DNA from: an uncultured Actinomycetes bacterium
GTDB lineage: Bacteria > Actinomycetota > Actinomycetes > Nanopelagicales > Nanopelagicaceae
Assembly (NCBI GenBank): GCA_903834515.1
Contig: CAILJM010000027.1
Location: forward strand, 83,036 to 147,035
DNA: 64,000 bases
Direction of reading: 5' to 3'
In this document: positions 1 through 11,083 of the stretch, piece by piece
How the letters are laid out: the number at the start of each line of letters is the position of its first letter
Position numbering within the stretch: the stretch's first letter is position 1
Notes under the pieces: model-generated
Database searches by the model: none
Told to the model about the DNA's origin: nothing
Seen by the model: the letters and a program-made list of their open reading frames with translations, nothing else
Made by a program: the position numbers and the translations under genes

Positions 1-548
1 ACCCCCGCTCGTGCAGCCGCGGTTGCAGCATCAAGATAGGTGTGGTGATCTGTATCGATACCTACGCGCATCTTGACGGTAACTGGTACTCCAAAAGGTT
101 TCGCAGCATCAACTGAGGCTTTCACAATATTTTCAAAGAGGCGTCGCTTATACGGCAGTGCTGCGCCACCACCTCGACGAGTCACCTTAGGAACCGGGCA
201 ACCGAAATTGAGATCGATGTGATCGGCAAGATTTTCTTCCATCAGCATCGTAATCGCCTTGCTCACAACAATGGGATCAACTGCATAGAGCTGTACCGAG
301 CGTGGTGACTCACCCTTACCCGGAGTTATCAAACGTAACGTCTCTGGGTGTCGCTCAATAAGCGCGCGAGCAGTAACCATCTCTGAGACAAAGAGTCCTG
401 CTCCTTGCTCTCGGCACAAGGTCCGAAAGGCGGAGTTTGTAATTCCCGCCATAGGAGCTAAAACGACGGGAGTGCTCAGCACCACCTCATCATTTTCAAA
501 CCCCCCATTTGCGATGGGTAAGCGAAGAGGTGCAGGTTGAGTTAGCAC
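1..548 (-). CDS. dus: tRNA-dihydrouridine synthase (Dus/NifR3 family), 3' part beyond the window
   Basis: This is the N-terminal part of a flavin-dependent enzyme that reduces uridine to dihydrouridine in tRNA D-loops. The minus-strand translation contains [16 protein letters not shown] near the N terminus, the [18 protein letters not shown] segment that carries the family's NxGCP-x-KV signature, and [11 protein letters not shown] at the window edge. The likely start is a GTG at 548-546. It overlaps the glyS stop codon as GTGCTAA and gives an N terminus [11 protein letters not shown], which fits actinobacterial family members. The overlap implies translational coupling with glyS. The C-terminal part, including the rest of the barrel and the RNA-binding helical domain, lies to the left of the window. 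The family call is firm; the DusA/B/C subtype is not resolved, although DusB-like is the usual actinobacterial form. Confidence 0.88.
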   Translation of the reverse strand, partial: MLTQPAPLRLPIANGGFENDEVVLSTPVVLAPMAGITNSAFRTLCREQGAGLFVSEMVTARALIERHPETLRLITPGKGESPRSVQLYAVDPIVVSKAITMLMEENLADHIDLNFGCPVPKVTRRGGGAALPYKRRLFENIVKASVDAAKPFGVPVTVKMRVGIDTDHHTYLDAATAAARAG

Positions 549-1921
549 CCGAGCAAACGTGGCGCGAGCCACGATTGAACGTGATCAATGCCAACGCGCT
601 CCTGAGCCATCGTGTCGCGATCACGAATCGTCACCGCATTATCTTCGAGGGTTTCAAAATCAATCGTGATGCAATACGGAGTCCCGATCTCATCCTGCCT
701 GCGGTAACGACGACCGATTGCTCCGGCATCATCAAAGTCGACCGACCAATTTTGGCGAAGCTCAGCAGCTAAATCGCGAGCCTTTGGCGAGAGATCGGCA
801 TTGCGAGAGAGCGGAAGTACTGCGACTTTAATAGGCGCAAGACGATGATCCAACTTCATCACCGCTCGCTTCTCCATCTCACCCTTCGAATTTGGAGCCT
901 CATCTTCGGTGAAGGCATCCATCATGAAGGTCAGTGTGCAGCGGTCAACCCCTGCTGCAGGTTCAATGACATAAGGAACCCAGCGTTCATTCTTCTCTTG
1001 ATCAAACCATGAAAGATCTTTTCCAGATGCCGCTCCATGCGCTTTGAGATCAAAATCTGTCCGACTTGCGATGCCTTCAAGTTCACCCCACTCGGTGCCA
1101 TTGAATTCAAATTTGTATTCGATATCAACGGTTCGCTTCGAATAGTGCGAGAGCTTCTCTTTAGGATGCTCGAAGAGGCGAAGGCGCTCTGGATTAATAC
1201 CAAGATTTTTATACCAAGCAAGGCGAGTATCGATCCAATATTGATGCCACTCTTCATCTGTCCCAGGAACGACAAAGAATTCCATCTCCATTTGTTCAAA
1301 TTCGCGAGTACGGAAGATAAAGTTTCCAGGAGTGATTTCATTTCGGAAAGACTTTCCGATTTGGCCGATTCCAAATGGCGGTTTCTTCCGTGAAGTCTGT
1401 GCAACGTTGTCGAAGTTAATAAAGATACCCTGTGCTGTTTCCGGACGTAGATACGCTAATCCGCTCTCATCCTCGACCGCACCTAAGTAGGTCTTGAGTA
1501 AACCAGAGAATTGTTTTGGTTGGGTGAACTTTCCCTTGTTTCCACAGTTTGGGCAATTTACTTCTTCCATCGAAGTTGGCTGACGACCATTCTTAGCTTC
1601 GAATGCCTCTTCGAGATGATCAGCGCGATAACGCTTGTGACAGGCGGTGCACTCGGTTAATGGATCTGTGAAAGTTTCTACGTGGCCAGATGCTTCCCAG
1701 ACCTCCCGTGCAAGTATCACGCATGAGTCCAAACCCACGACATCTTCGCGTCCCTGAACCATGGAACGCCACCACTGACGCTTCACATTGTTTTTGAGTT
1801 CTACGCCGAGGGGACCGTAATCCCAAGAGGCGCGCAAGCCACCATAAATTTCCGATGATGGGTAGACGAATCCGCGGCGCTTGGCCAAACTAACAATTGT
1901 CTCTAAACGATCTGCGGCCAT
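542..1921 (-). CDS. glyS: Glycyl-tRNA synthetase (class II, single-chain alpha2 type)
   Basis: It charges tRNA-Gly with glycine in the cytoplasm. The protein has the N-terminal [25 protein letters not shown] block (split here only in reading; motif around residues 15-40), a zinc-type cluster with two CxxC pairs (CTACHKRY and CPNCGNKG), motif 2 with [23 protein letters not shown], and a C-terminal anticodon-binding domain with the ILP-like VAVLPLSRN. The open frame extends to 1993, but the ATG at 1921 ([10 protein letters not shown]) is preferred because GGAGGAGAA lies a few bases upstream. That gives 459 residues, the usual length for this type. It is unrelated to the two-subunit GlyQ/GlyS enzyme of many bacteria. 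The dus gene follows with a short overlap. Confidence 0.96.
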   Translation of the reverse strand: MAADRLETIVSLAKRRGFVYPSSEIYGGLRASWDYGPLGVELKNNVKRQWWRSMVQGREDVVGLDSCVILAREVWEASGHVETFTDPLTECTACHKRYRADHLEEAFEAKNGRQPTSMEEVNCPNCGNKGKFTQPKQFSGLLKTYLGAVEDESGLAYLRPETAQGIFINFDNVAQTSRKKPPFGIGQIGKSFRNEITPGNFIFRTREFEQMEMEFFVVPGTDEEWHQYWIDTRLAWYKNLGINPERLRLFEHPKEKLSHYSKRTVDIEYKFEFNGTEWGELEGIASRTDFDLKAHGAASGKDLSWFDQEKNERWVPYVIEPAAGVDRCTLTFMMDAFTEDEAPNSKGEMEKRAVMKLDHRLAPIKVAVLPLSRNADLSPKARDLAAELRQNWSVDFDDAGAIGRRYRRQDEIGTPYCITIDFETLEDNAVTIRDRDTMAQERVGIDHVQSWLAPRLLGC

Positions 1922-2034
1922 GATTTTCTCCTCCGGCTGGCTGTCGGCTTGTACTGATCTTGCGGGCTGCAAGGAGTCGAATTTTACCTGCATCTAGAGC
2001 CTCACTTCACCCGCGTGAAGGGCCTCTGCCAATC

Positions 2035-2046
2035 TAGAATCGCCGG
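2035..2046 (+). promoter_or_regulatory. Leaderless promoter element for the BenE-like gene
   Basis: A TAGAAT hexamer (2035-2040) is followed by exactly six bases and the ATG at 2047, with no Shine-Dalgarno sequence. A -10 box this close to the start codon places transcription initiation at or within a base or two of the ATG, as in the leaderless mRNAs common in Actinobacteria. The same spacing recurs at six other genes in this window. No experimental start site is available. Confidence 0.55.
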
Positions 2047-3294
2047 ATGAGCGAGGATCACAACCAGGAATATCAAGGGACCAAAAATCTCTCAGCTATT
2101 CCAGCCCTGTGGGCGAACATCAGAGATTTTCCCCGTGCTCTTACGCTCAGCGCCTTCGTCTCCGGCTTTCTCGTGGTCCTTGTGGCGGCAACGGGACCCA
2201 TTGTGATCATGCTGCAAGCAGCAGAATCTGGCCATTTCACGGATGCGCAGACCGCTACGTGGATCGCATCCTCATGGGTGATGTCGGGTCTCTTCTCGCT
2301 TTATCTATCCCTTCGCTACCGAATGCCTATGATCGGCTCAACCTCTACCGCGGCAATAGTTCTCCTCGTCACAAGCTTGAAGACCCACTCGATTCAAGAG
2401 GCGGTCGCTTCGTACATCATCGTCGCTCTGCTTTTCATCGTAGTTGGGCTTGCAAAGTTTATGCCCAAGTTGATGAAAGCCATCCCTCACCAACTCATCA
2501 TGGCGATGCTTGCCGGTGTGCTCTTCAATTTTGGTGTAAATATTTTCATGCAGTTCAGGGATGAACCTTGGATAGTCTCTTCTATGGTGCTCGCCTACTT
2601 TATCGCCCGAATTTTCAAACTCCGAGCGCCAGTTGTTGCGGTACTCGTGGTTGGAATCATCGCCTCCTTGCTCTTACATCAGATGCATTTTCGCTCACCA
2701 CACTTTGGAGTAACGCACCTCGTCTGGATCTCTCCACATTTCACGCTCGGTGCATTGATTAATCTCGCATTGCCAATGTTCATACTCACGATCGCGACGC
2801 AATTTGCGCCTGGCTTTGCGGTTCTTAAAAACAATGGATACGACGCTCCGCATAATCGCTCACTCATCTCCTCTGGCGTTATCTCTCTATTAAGCGCTGG
2901 CTACCTCAACAGCGGAACCAATACCTCAGCGATTACGGCAAGCATTGCCGTGGGTGAACATGCCGATCCAAACCGCGAAACCCGTTACACATCGGGGGTC
3001 ATTACCGGCATCATCTATATTGCCGCTGGATTGGTGGGCGCATCAGTGCTCACTCTCTTCGGCGCACTCCCAGCTTCAGCACTCGCTGCTCTCGCGGGTT
3101 TGGCGCTCTTCCCTGCTCTCTCCACATCACTTCATGAATCTCTCGTTGCACACCAGGGCCGCGAAGCCGCTCTTGTTACCTTGCTCATCACGATAAGCGG
3201 AATACATCCGCTTCAACTCGGTTCACCATTTTGGGGATTGATTGCAGGAAGCCTGCTTTACGCTTTACCAAATCTTCGATCGCGCTCTGCATAG
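2047..3294 (+). CDS. benE: BenE-family transporter (benzoate:H+ symporter family)
   Basis: This is an integral membrane protein of 415 residues, predicted to have about 12 membrane segments. It resembles the BenE branch of the APC superfamily, which couples proton entry to aromatic acid uptake. Supporting signs are the [20 protein letters not shown] segment near residue 50, the [16 protein letters not shown] block near residue 90, and the long alternating hydrophobic stretches. No benzoate-degradation genes occur in the window, so the substrate is uncertain. Other hydrophobic acids or purine-like compounds cannot be excluded. The start is set by a TAGAAT box 6 nt upstream. The 3' end overlaps the convergent uppS gene by 37 bp. 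Confidence 0.8.
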   Translation: MSEDHNQEYQGTKNLSAIPALWANIRDFPRALTLSAFVSGFLVVLVAATGPIVIMLQAAESGHFTDAQTATWIASSWVMSGLFSLYLSLRYRMPMIGSTSTAAIVLLVTSLKTHSIQEAVASYIIVALLFIVVGLAKFMPKLMKAIPHQLIMAMLAGVLFNFGVNIFMQFRDEPWIVSSMVLAYFIARIFKLRAPVVAVLVVGIIASLLLHQMHFRSPHFGVTHLVWISPHFTLGALINLALPMFILTIATQFAPGFAVLKNNGYDAPHNRSLISSGVISLLSAGYLNSGTNTSAITASIAVGEHADPNRETRYTSGVITGIIYIAAGLVGASVLTLFGALPASALAALAGLALFPALSTSLHESLVAHQGREAALVTLLITISGIHPLQLGSPFWGLIAGSLLYALPNLRSRSA

Positions 3295-3986
3295 ATTTCA
3301 ATCGCCTTCCAAAGAGTGTGACGATCAACATCTGGCCAGAGCACATCCATAAAAACCATCTCTGCATAGGCCGATTGCCACGGTAGGAAGTTAGACGTTC
3401 TCTGTTCTCCTGAAGATCGCAGGAACAAATCCACATCCGACATCCCTGGGTTGTAAAGATGCTTGGCGAGCAACTTCTCGGTTATTTGCTCGGGTTTGAG
3501 ATTTCGTTTCGAAATTTCTTTGGCAATGGATACTGCAGCATCAACGATCTCAGCTCTCCCCCCATAATTGACGCACATATTGAGGGTGAGGGTCTTATTT
3601 CGTCGAGTGAGTGCCTCTGCTTCGCGCAATTCGTTAATCACTGACTTCCAGAGGCGTTGCTCTTTTCCAACCCATCGAATTCGGACGCCTAAGTCATTCA
3701 TTTCATCTCTACGGCGCCGGATAACATCACGATTAAAGCCCATCAAGAATTTAACTTCTTCTGGCGATCGTCGCCAATTCTCAGTTGAGAAGGCGTATGC
3801 GCTTATCTCCTTGACGCCTATTTCAATTGCGCCATGTATGACATCAAGCAAAGAAGCTTCACCTGCCTCATGTCCTGCTGTTCGAGGCAAACCACGCTCC
3901 TTCGCCCAACGACCATTTCCATCCATCACAATAGCGACATGGTGAGGAATCTGATCCGGGTGCAATTTTGGTGGTTTTGCGGCCAT
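3258..3986 (-). CDS. uppS: Isoprenyl transferase (cis-prenyltransferase, undecaprenyl diphosphate synthase family)
   Basis: It elongates allylic diphosphates with isopentenyl diphosphate to make the lipid carrier of cell-wall precursors. The signature [20 protein letters not shown] at residues 17-36 carries the catalytic Asp and the Asn/Gly/Arg of the diphosphate site. [12 protein letters not shown], the RIRWVGK block and the C-terminal [20 protein letters not shown] are all family hallmarks. The 242-residue length is typical. It follows recO with a 2-nt gap on the same strand, so the two are probably co-transcribed after leuA. The enzyme may make a shorter prenyl chain, since actinobacteria often carry two paralogues; sequence alone does not settle this. 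Confidence 0.94.
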   Translation of the reverse strand: MAAKPPKLHPDQIPHHVAIVMDGNGRWAKERGLPRTAGHEAGEASLLDVIHGAIEIGVKEISAYAFSTENWRRSPEEVKFLMGFNRDVIRRRRDEMNDLGVRIRWVGKEQRLWKSVINELREAEALTRRNKTLTLNMCVNYGGRAEIVDAAVSIAKEISKRNLKPEQITEKLLAKHLYNPGMSDVDLFLRSSGEQRTSNFLPWQSAYAEMVFMDVLWPDVDRHTLWKAIEIYAERDRRFGKA

Positions 3987-3988
3987 GA

Positions 3989-4720
3989 TTACATTCTCTC
4001 AACAAGCGGTAAGGAACGTAAACCTCTCTCCAAATGCCACTGAAGATAGGCAGCAATCAATCCTGATGCCTCTCGTCGATTTCGAAGCTCGGATGAATGT
4101 GCGCTCTCCCAATCACCAGAGAGCAGCGCTGACATTAATTCGAGTGATTCTGGGGCAGGCGTTGGAGCCGCAGATGGCTTACAAGAATTGCAGACCGATC
4201 CACCGCCAACTAACGAGAAGAATTTATGTGGTCCTGGCGCATCACAGACCGAGCAATGTGTCAGCGATGGTGCATAACCTGCAACAGAGAGCGAGCGCAG
4301 AAGATACGCATCCAAGATGAGTGATGGGTCATAACTCTCATTGGCGAGTGCTTTGAGGGCACCGGTAATTAATAGGTATTGCTGTAACGCAGGTTCGTGC
4401 TCATTCTGAGTGAATCTCTCTGCCGATTCTAAAATCGCATTGGCGACTGTCCAATGCTGGTAATTCTCGCTCAGGCGATCGCCAAAATTTTCAATGCTTA
4501 CCGCTTGAGTGACGGTATCGAGTGACTTGCCCGAATACAGTTGAAGGTCGACGTGGCTGGTCGGTTCAAGTCTGGCACCCCACCTCGACTTTGTCCGACG
4601 CACGCCTTTTGCGACCGCTTTAATCCGGCCATGTTCGCGAGTGAGCAGAGTGATGATCCGATCAGCTTCGCCCAATTTCTGAGTACGAAGCACAACCCCT
4701 TGATCTCGATATACCGCCAC
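3989..4720 (-). CDS. recO: DNA repair protein RecO
   Basis: RecO helps load RecA onto SSB-coated single-stranded DNA in the RecFOR pathway. The 243-residue protein has an N-terminal OB-fold ([23 protein letters not shown]), the actinobacterial [18 protein letters not shown] stretch, a helical middle, and a zinc module CSVC...CNSC at about residues 160-182. It begins with GTG (GTG GCG GTA TAT). It lies 19 nt after leuA and 2 nt before uppS. The recO-uppS pair is conserved in Actinobacteria, which supports the call. Confidence 0.93.
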   Translation of the reverse strand: MAVYRDQGVVLRTQKLGEADRIITLLTREHGRIKAVAKGVRRTKSRWGARLEPTSHVDLQLYSGKSLDTVTQAVSIENFGDRLSENYQHWTVANAILESAERFTQNEHEPALQQYLLITGALKALANESYDPSLILDAYLLRSLSVAGYAPSLTHCSVCDAPGPHKFFSLVGGGSVCNSCKPSAAPTPAPESLELMSALLSGDWESAHSSELRNRREASGLIAAYLQWHLERGLRSLPLVERM

Positions 4721-4739
4721 CCTCAGAAGGTAGTCGTGA

Positions 4740-6500
<1,761 letters not shown>

Positions 6501-6509
6501 TTAACGGGA

Positions 6510-6580
6510 TTTTGGATGTCAACCGGCAACACCAAACCCCGCGGCGAGGGGACCGGTTATTTGGCCCCGCCACGGCAGCT
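6510..6580 (-). promoter_or_regulatory. Probable leucine attenuator structure in the leuA 5' leader
   Basis: Reading toward leuA, a G-rich segment at the end of the leader peptide (GGCGGGGCC) can pair with a C-rich segment just after it (GGTCCCCTCGCC). That second segment can instead pair onward: CCCC with GGGG around TCGCCGC, closed by an outer ACCGG/CCGGT. These are mutually exclusive pairings, as expected of an attenuator. The downstream hairpin has only short U runs (GGGGTTTGG), so termination may be weak or the control may act on translation. The pairings were found by eye, not by folding. Confidence 0.5.
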
Positions 6581-6601
6581 AAGGAGGAGACTGCGTTCCA
6601 T
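6557..6601 (-). CDS. leuA leader peptide, 14 codons with a Leu-Leu-Leu run
   Basis: The minus-strand ORF reads MERSLLLSCRGGAK and stop, with leucine codons CTC CTC CTT at positions 5-7. It ends about 95 nt before the leuA ATG. A short leader ORF with consecutive codons for the pathway's end product is the standard sensor of a ribosome-mediated attenuator, as described for leucine operons in enteric bacteria and Streptomyces. The Shine-Dalgarno sequence is weak. The identification rests on position, codon content and the adjoining inverted repeats. Confidence 0.72.
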   Translation of the reverse strand: MERSLLLSCRGGAK

Positions 6602-6622
6602 AGGTCTAACTCTAAATCAGCC

Positions 6623-7927
6623 TTAGAGGATCGGCAAATATCGATCTAATTCGTAGGCGCTGACCTGCTTGCGGTACTCATTCCACTCGGCCCGTTTATT
6701 TCTCAGAACATACTCAAAGACCGCCTCGCCGAGGGTTTCGCGGACAAAAGTCGAATTTTCCATCGCCTTGATCGCTTCCTCGAGATTCGTAGGTAGCGCT
6801 TCAGGCTGCTCATTCTCGGTGAGGGAATACTTTGATTCAATTCCCTTCAAGCCAGCGGAGATGATGACGGCGAAAGCCAAATATGGGTTACATGCAGAGT
6901 CTGGCGAGCGAACTTCAACTCGAGTCGAATTCTCTTTTTGAGGCTTATAGGCAGGAATTCGGACGAGCGATGAGCGATCGTTATGTCCCCAGGTAATAAA
7001 GGCTGGTGCCTCACCTTCGCCTGAAAGTCGCTTATACGAATTAACGAATTGGTTAGTGATCGCCGTGAATTCGCCAGCATGTTTAAGTACTCCGGCGATG
7101 AATGCACGACCAATCTCTGAGAGCCCAAATGGCTTGCCCGCTTCGTAGAAGGCATTTGCCTCGCCATTGAAGAGTGAGAAATGTGTATGCATGCCAGAGC
7201 CCGGGTGCTCTGTGAAAGGTTTTGGCATAAATGAGGCATGCACACCCTGGTCGAGTGCCACCTCTTTGATGACATGGCGTGCAGTCATGATGTTATCCGC
7301 TGTGCTCAGAGCATCGGCGTAGCGAAGATCAATCTCTTGTTGACCTGGAGCTCCTTCATGGTGTGAGAATTCAACAGAGACTCCCATCGCTTCGAGCATA
7401 GTTATGGCTTGGCGCCGAAAATCTTGTCCAATCGATGTTGGGGTGTGGTCGAAATATCCGCCCTGATCAACCGGTATCGGTGCGAGACCAGATTCCGGTG
7501 CATTCTTAAAGAGGAAAAATTCCAACTCTGGATGGGTGTAGCAAGTGAACCCCATATCTGCGGCCCGTTGAAGTGTCCGCTTAAGAACCTGGCGTGGATC
7601 AGATTCAGCTGGCGTGCCATCTGGCATGGTGATGTCACATATCATTCGCGCTGCCCCAGGTGCTGTGGTGCGCCAAGGAAGGATTGCAAAAGTTGAAGCG
7701 TCAGGCTTTGCCAACATATCTGATTCGGTGATGCGTGCATATCCCTCAATCGCCGACCCATCAAAACCGATCCCCTCAGAGAAAGCAGAATCGAGTTCAG
7801 CTGGTGCGATTGCTACCGACTTTAAGAATCCGAGAACATCGGTAAACCAGAGGCGCACAAATCGAATTGACCGCTCCTCCAAGGTACGAAGAACGAACTC
7901 TTCTTGCTTGCTCATCTCATCATTCAT
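6623..7927 (-). CDS. glnA2: Glutamine synthetase-family protein, GlnA2-like (type I)
   Basis: A glutamine synthetase-type ligase of 434 residues. The N terminus EEFVLRTLEERSIRFVRLWFTDVLGFLKS and the segments GFDGSAIEGYARITESDM, EFSHHEGAPGQQEIDLRYAD, MPKPFTEHPGSGMHTHFSL and RVEVRSPDSACNPYLAFA match actinobacterial GlnA2 closely. They contain the metal- and glutamate-binding residues. It is shorter than the main GlnA1 (about 470-480). Some GlnA2-clade members make glutamine and others gamma-glutamylate other amines, so the substrate should not be assumed. The start could be the ATG at 7927 or the one at 7915 (MSKQEEF). A GlnR-like site lies 20-40 bp upstream. Confidence 0.88.
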   Translation of the reverse strand: MNDEMSKQEEFVLRTLEERSIRFVRLWFTDVLGFLKSVAIAPAELDSAFSEGIGFDGSAIEGYARITESDMLAKPDASTFAILPWRTTAPGAARMICDITMPDGTPAESDPRQVLKRTLQRAADMGFTCYTHPELEFFLFKNAPESGLAPIPVDQGGYFDHTPTSIGQDFRRQAITMLEAMGVSVEFSHHEGAPGQQEIDLRYADALSTADNIMTARHVIKEVALDQGVHASFMPKPFTEHPGSGMHTHFSLFNGEANAFYEAGKPFGLSEIGRAFIAGVLKHAGEFTAITNQFVNSYKRLSGEGEAPAFITWGHNDRSSLVRIPAYKPQKENSTRVEVRSPDSACNPYLAFAVIISAGLKGIESKYSLTENEQPEALPTNLEEAIKAMENSTFVRETLGEAVFEYVLRNKRAEWNEYRKQVSAYELDRYLPIL

Positions 7928-7949
7928 GGGGTCAGACTCTCAACCCATT

Positions 7950-7965
7950 GTTACATGAATGTTAA
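7950..7965 (-). promoter_or_regulatory. Possible GlnR-type operator upstream of the glutamine synthetase gene
   Basis: On the minus strand the sequence is TTAAC-ATTCAT-GTAAC. It fits the actinobacterial GlnR pattern gTnAC-n6-GaAAC at four of five positions in each half, with the correct 6-bp spacing. It lies 23 bp upstream of the glnA2-like start at 7927. A single match of this degeneracy can occur by chance, and no GlnR gene is in the window. Confidence 0.35.
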
Positions 7966-7998
7966 GCGTGCTCCCGGTTAAGCGCGAGGAGCGCACAA

Positions 7999-9078
7999 TT
8001 ACAGATTATGCGCGCTAGCCACCGCTGCATACATGATTTTTCCATCATGAATATTGAGTCCGGCCGCTAGCGCTGCATCATCATTGAGGGCTCGTTCCCA
8101 CCCCTTGTTGGCGAGAGCCAGCGCATATTTGATCGTCGCATTCGAGAGCGCATAGGTAGAGGTTGCCGGGACCGCGCCAGGCATATTTGCTACACAATAA
8201 TAAAGTGAGTTGTGCACGGCAAAAGTTGGATCCGCGTGAGTAGTCGCATGTGAACCCTCGAAACAGCCACCTTGGTCGATCGCGATATCGACGAGAACCG
8301 ATCCGGGTTTCATTCGTGAGACCAATGCATCTGTTACTAATTTAGGCGCCTTCGCTCCTGGAATCAGAACCGAACCAATGACCAAATCGGCGGTCAGAAG
8401 TTCTTCTTCAATCGCAAGAGCTGATGATGCAATTGTCTTTACCTGTCCATGAAAAATATTGTCAATCTCAGCGAGCCGATTCAGGTTCACATCAAGAATT
8501 GAAACATCGGCGCGCATTCCATGCGCGATCGCTGCAGCGCTGAGACCAGCAACACCACCGCCGAGGATAACGACCTTTCCGGGTTTGACGCCGGGCACTC
8601 CGCCAAGAAGAACTCCTCGACCACCGTTTGGGCGTTGTAGCGCCGCTGCTCCAACTTGAATAGACATTCGACCAGCAACTTCAGACATAGGTGCGAGAAG
8701 AGGGAGGGTTCGATTTACCTCGACCGTTTCATATGCGATCGCTGTAGCGCCACTTGCCATCAGAGCTAAGGTCAACTCTTTATCAGCAGCGAGATGGAGA
8801 TAGGTGAAGATCACCTGACCCTGACGCATTCGAGGATATTCGACGGCAATAGGTTCCTTGACCTTTAAAATCAGATCAGATCGTTCCCAGAGTTCATCGG
8901 CGCTTGTAACAATTGTTGCCCCTGCAGAGATGTATTGCTCATCGGTGATGGCTGAACCAAGACCAGCCCCGCTTTCGATGAGAACCATATGATTTTGCGC
9001 AAGTGAATGTGCGCCCGCCGGAGTTAAAGCGACTCGGGATTCATTATTTTTTATCTCTTTTGGGACACCAACAAACAC
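7999..9078 (-). CDS. ald: Alanine dehydrogenase
   Basis: It interconverts L-alanine and pyruvate plus ammonia with NAD. The N-terminal VGVPKEIKNNESRVALTPAGA, the middle GVLLGGVPGVKPGKVVILGGG nucleotide-binding segment (GGGVAG) and the C-terminal NMPGAVPATSTYALSNATI motif are diagnostic. The frame opens at an ATG at 9093, but a GTG at 9078 is preferred. AGGAG sits 7 nt before it, and the resulting N terminus (VFVGVPKEIKNNE) matches the family exactly. The earlier ATG itself overlaps that Shine-Dalgarno sequence. The protein is then 359 residues. It stands next to a glutamine synthetase homologue, consistent with a small nitrogen-assimilation neighbourhood. Confidence 0.95.
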   Translation of the reverse strand: MFVGVPKEIKNNESRVALTPAGAHSLAQNHMVLIESGAGLGSAITDEQYISAGATIVTSADELWERSDLILKVKEPIAVEYPRMRQGQVIFTYLHLAADKELTLALMASGATAIAYETVEVNRTLPLLAPMSEVAGRMSIQVGAAALQRPNGGRGVLLGGVPGVKPGKVVILGGGVAGLSAAAIAHGMRADVSILDVNLNRLAEIDNIFHGQVKTIASSALAIEEELLTADLVIGSVLIPGAKAPKLVTDALVSRMKPGSVLVDIAIDQGGCFEGSHATTHADPTFAVHNSLYYCVANMPGAVPATSTYALSNATIKYALALANKGWERALNDDAALAAGLNIHDGKIMYAAVASAHNL

Positions 9079-9138
9079 TTCTATGCTCCTCATCGTTGAG
9101 TAGTAACGTCTTATCTTCGCTGGATATTACTCTCTAAT

Positions 9139-10134
9139 TTATCCCCCAAAGAGAGTCTCCGTGATCTTTGGATGTAATTCCGCTCGCATTTTGGCAAAAT
9201 TTTCAGGCGGCCAGCCAGCAGCAAATGTACGGCGAAGCAATTTCGCCAACGTGTACTCCGGATCATCCAACTCTGCCCGCTCTAATGCGCGTACCGCTAA
9301 GGCACCATCACCTCGCTCATAGAGAAGCTCTGCAAATAGGGCTGCCGGCGCTGCTCCAAATCCTTGAGGCGATATCGTCATCAACCAACGCCACATCTCG
9401 AGCAGGGCCTCTTTGTTATCCGCTGTGGCCATTCCCAACCCATAGTCGCGAACTTGAAGATCTAGGAGTCGCACTAAAACGAGCGCAACGAGATCGATCC
9501 GATCTGATCCTCTCTTAGCGATGAATTCTTGCACCAGTTCATTGAGTGCCACGGCGCCTTCACGTTGAAGTTTTTGAACGCTCGAAGCTTGATAATCAAT
9601 CGGTGCAATCCTGGCGATAGCGGCAGCAAGTTCTTTCACGTGATGATGTGAGGAGAGCATCTCCTTTGCCGCTTTCTCGTTCGCAAATGGCATAGGCGCT
9701 CCGTCTACAACCCGTTCACAGGCGACTCTCGAATTTTTAATATCAGGAAGTACTCGCCCGCGAGGCGGACAACACTCTTTATCCTGGCAGATCGTTGACC
9801 GCCATCGATCCCCATCAACGAGCAGAGATTCACGAACAACGATCGCCTTCTCATTAAGCGCGCTCACAAGAGAGTCGAGCACCAGTTTGTGAAATTCAGC
9901 TCTGGCGCTGATGTAACCAACGATGAGCGCCGAATCTGCCTGCTGTTTTAGTAAGTGAGAAATTAAAAAGTCGATCTGCAGAAACGGAAGTTCCGTCGGA
10001 TAGTCGACGCGCATCGCCAGGCCTGCTTGGTTCTCTTTAATTGCAATAATGACTAAGGAATTTTCTGGGTGATAACCGATTAAAAAAGGTACTGCGGCAA
10101 GTAAATCATGCGGACTAGTAAGTGTGGTCATAAC
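9139..10134 (-). CDS. DUF4192 domain protein
   Basis: A protein of about 331 residues. The N-terminal TSPHDLLAAVPFLIGYHPENSLVII is the signature of DUF4192, an actinobacterial family of unknown function. The region after residue 70 carries VGYISARAEFHKLVLDSLVSAL and a cysteine pair (CQDKECCPPRG). The C-terminal half is rich in short helices and ends in a repeat-like tail of ALxxAEL-type helices. The ATG at 10134 is chosen over upstream ATGs at 10155 and 10140 because AAGGAG lies 9 nt before it. No biochemical role can be stated. Confidence 0.82.
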   Translation of the reverse strand, partial: VMTTLTSPHDLLAAVPFLIGYHPENSLVIIAIKENQAGLAMRVDYPTELPFLQIDFLISHLLKQQADSALIVGYISARAEFHKLVLDSLVSALNEKAIVVRESLLVDGDRWRSTICQDKECCPPRGRVLPDIKNSRVACERVVDGAPMPFANEKAAKEMLSSHHHVKELAAAIARIAPIDYQASSVQKLQREGAVALNELVQEFIAKRGSDRIDLVALVLVRLLDLQVRDYGLGMATADNKEALLEMWRWLMTISPQGFGAAPAALFAELLYERGDGALAVRALERAELDDPEYTLAKLLRRTFAAGWPPENFAKMRAELHPKITETLFGG

Positions 10135-10211
10135 CATAGACTCCTTGATTGCCAAAAGAATTTATTGCCGTGTTAAGGAATCTGTGGAGATGAGATCTCT
10201 GTTGAAATCCT

Positions 10212-11006
10212 TCAGCCTCCGAAGCGAGTTGGTGCAGCATTGACATTCACGACCGTTGAATAACTCTGCACAATCGCGCCACCAACGACTGGATAAGAAC
10301 TCGCTCCAGCCGACCACGTGCCTAACCAGGAAACATTGAGGGTCACTACATATCTTCCTGCGCGGTGATAGGTATGGCCGGTCGATCTGTCAGGCAATGG
10401 TCCGCCTGGAGTTTGCGATGTAGCAGTGACACCATCCCCAAAATTCCAGCTGAATGTAGGCGCGAGATTCACCCCAACGGCCACTCCTAGAATCTGAGTC
10501 ACTGTTGCAAAGCTCAAGCCCGTATCACTCCAAAAGTAGGTGGGTACCTGGGCAACGACGCCATCTGACGGTTGAACGTATATATGCCGTGAAGGCAACA
10601 ATTGCGTAATTTGATCGGCAAGATTTACTGCAGCCACTTCCGTGGGAGTTGTTACCACCTTTGCAGGTTTGGGTCTGGGCGGGTGGTACACGTAGGGAAC
10701 GTGTCGAATATACGGACGTGGAGTTGGATTGAAGGTCCGTTTAACGACGGGCCTTGGGGTGGGGGTTGAACTCTTGGAAGGAAGCGGTGTGGGTTTTGAA
10801 CTTCCAGGGATGACCTTTGACGCATCAATTATTATTTTACCGGTCACCGGATCCGTATAAACATTAATGCAGACGTTATTTGTGCACTGCGAAGCGTTAG
10901 CCGATCGCGTGCCGACGAACAACCCGCCAACAGTAAAGATCGACATCGCTAGAAGGGCAAGGAAGGAGTTTAATGAAAAGTTGTTCCGGTCGCTTCGTAT
11001 CCGCAT
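10212..11006 (-). CDS. Secreted protein with proline/threonine-rich linker and PKD-like domain
   Basis: A 264-residue exported protein. A positively charged N terminus and hydrophobic core (residues 13-33) followed by SANA-S look like a Sec signal peptide. Residues 69-115 form a P/T/K-rich spacer (PTPLPSKSSTPTPRP and more), as used to cross the cell wall. The C-terminal part has APTFSWNFGDG...HTYHRAGRYVVTLNVSW, the WxFGDG and HTY...G-Y-VTL hallmarks of a PKD (beta-sandwich) domain. No enzymatic domain is seen. A surface-exposed binding or structural role is plausible but not shown. Confidence 0.75.
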   Translation of the reverse strand: MRIRSDRNNFSLNSFLALLAMSIFTVGGLFVGTRSANASQCTNNVCINVYTDPVTGKIIIDASKVIPGSSKPTPLPSKSSTPTPRPVVKRTFNPTPRPYIRHVPYVYHPPRPKPAKVVTTPTEVAAVNLADQITQLLPSRHIYVQPSDGVVAQVPTYFWSDTGLSFATVTQILGVAVGVNLAPTFSWNFGDGVTATSQTPGGPLPDRSTGHTYHRAGRYVVTLNVSWLGTWSAGASSYPVVGGAIVQSYSTVVNVNAAPTRFGG

Positions 11007-11071
11007 GCCCTGAGATTAGGAGAAAACTGCAGCGAAGATTTTGGTTGATCGGCAAGTTGTGGATAAGAGAG

Positions 11072-11083
11072 TAGGTTGCTCTC
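11072..11083 (+). promoter_or_regulatory. Leaderless promoter element for the Nudix gene
   Basis: TAGGTT (11072-11077) is followed by six bases and the ATG at 11084, without a convincing Shine-Dalgarno sequence. The geometry is identical to that at benE, lexA, the GNAT gene, argF and the DUF167 gene. Confidence 0.45.
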
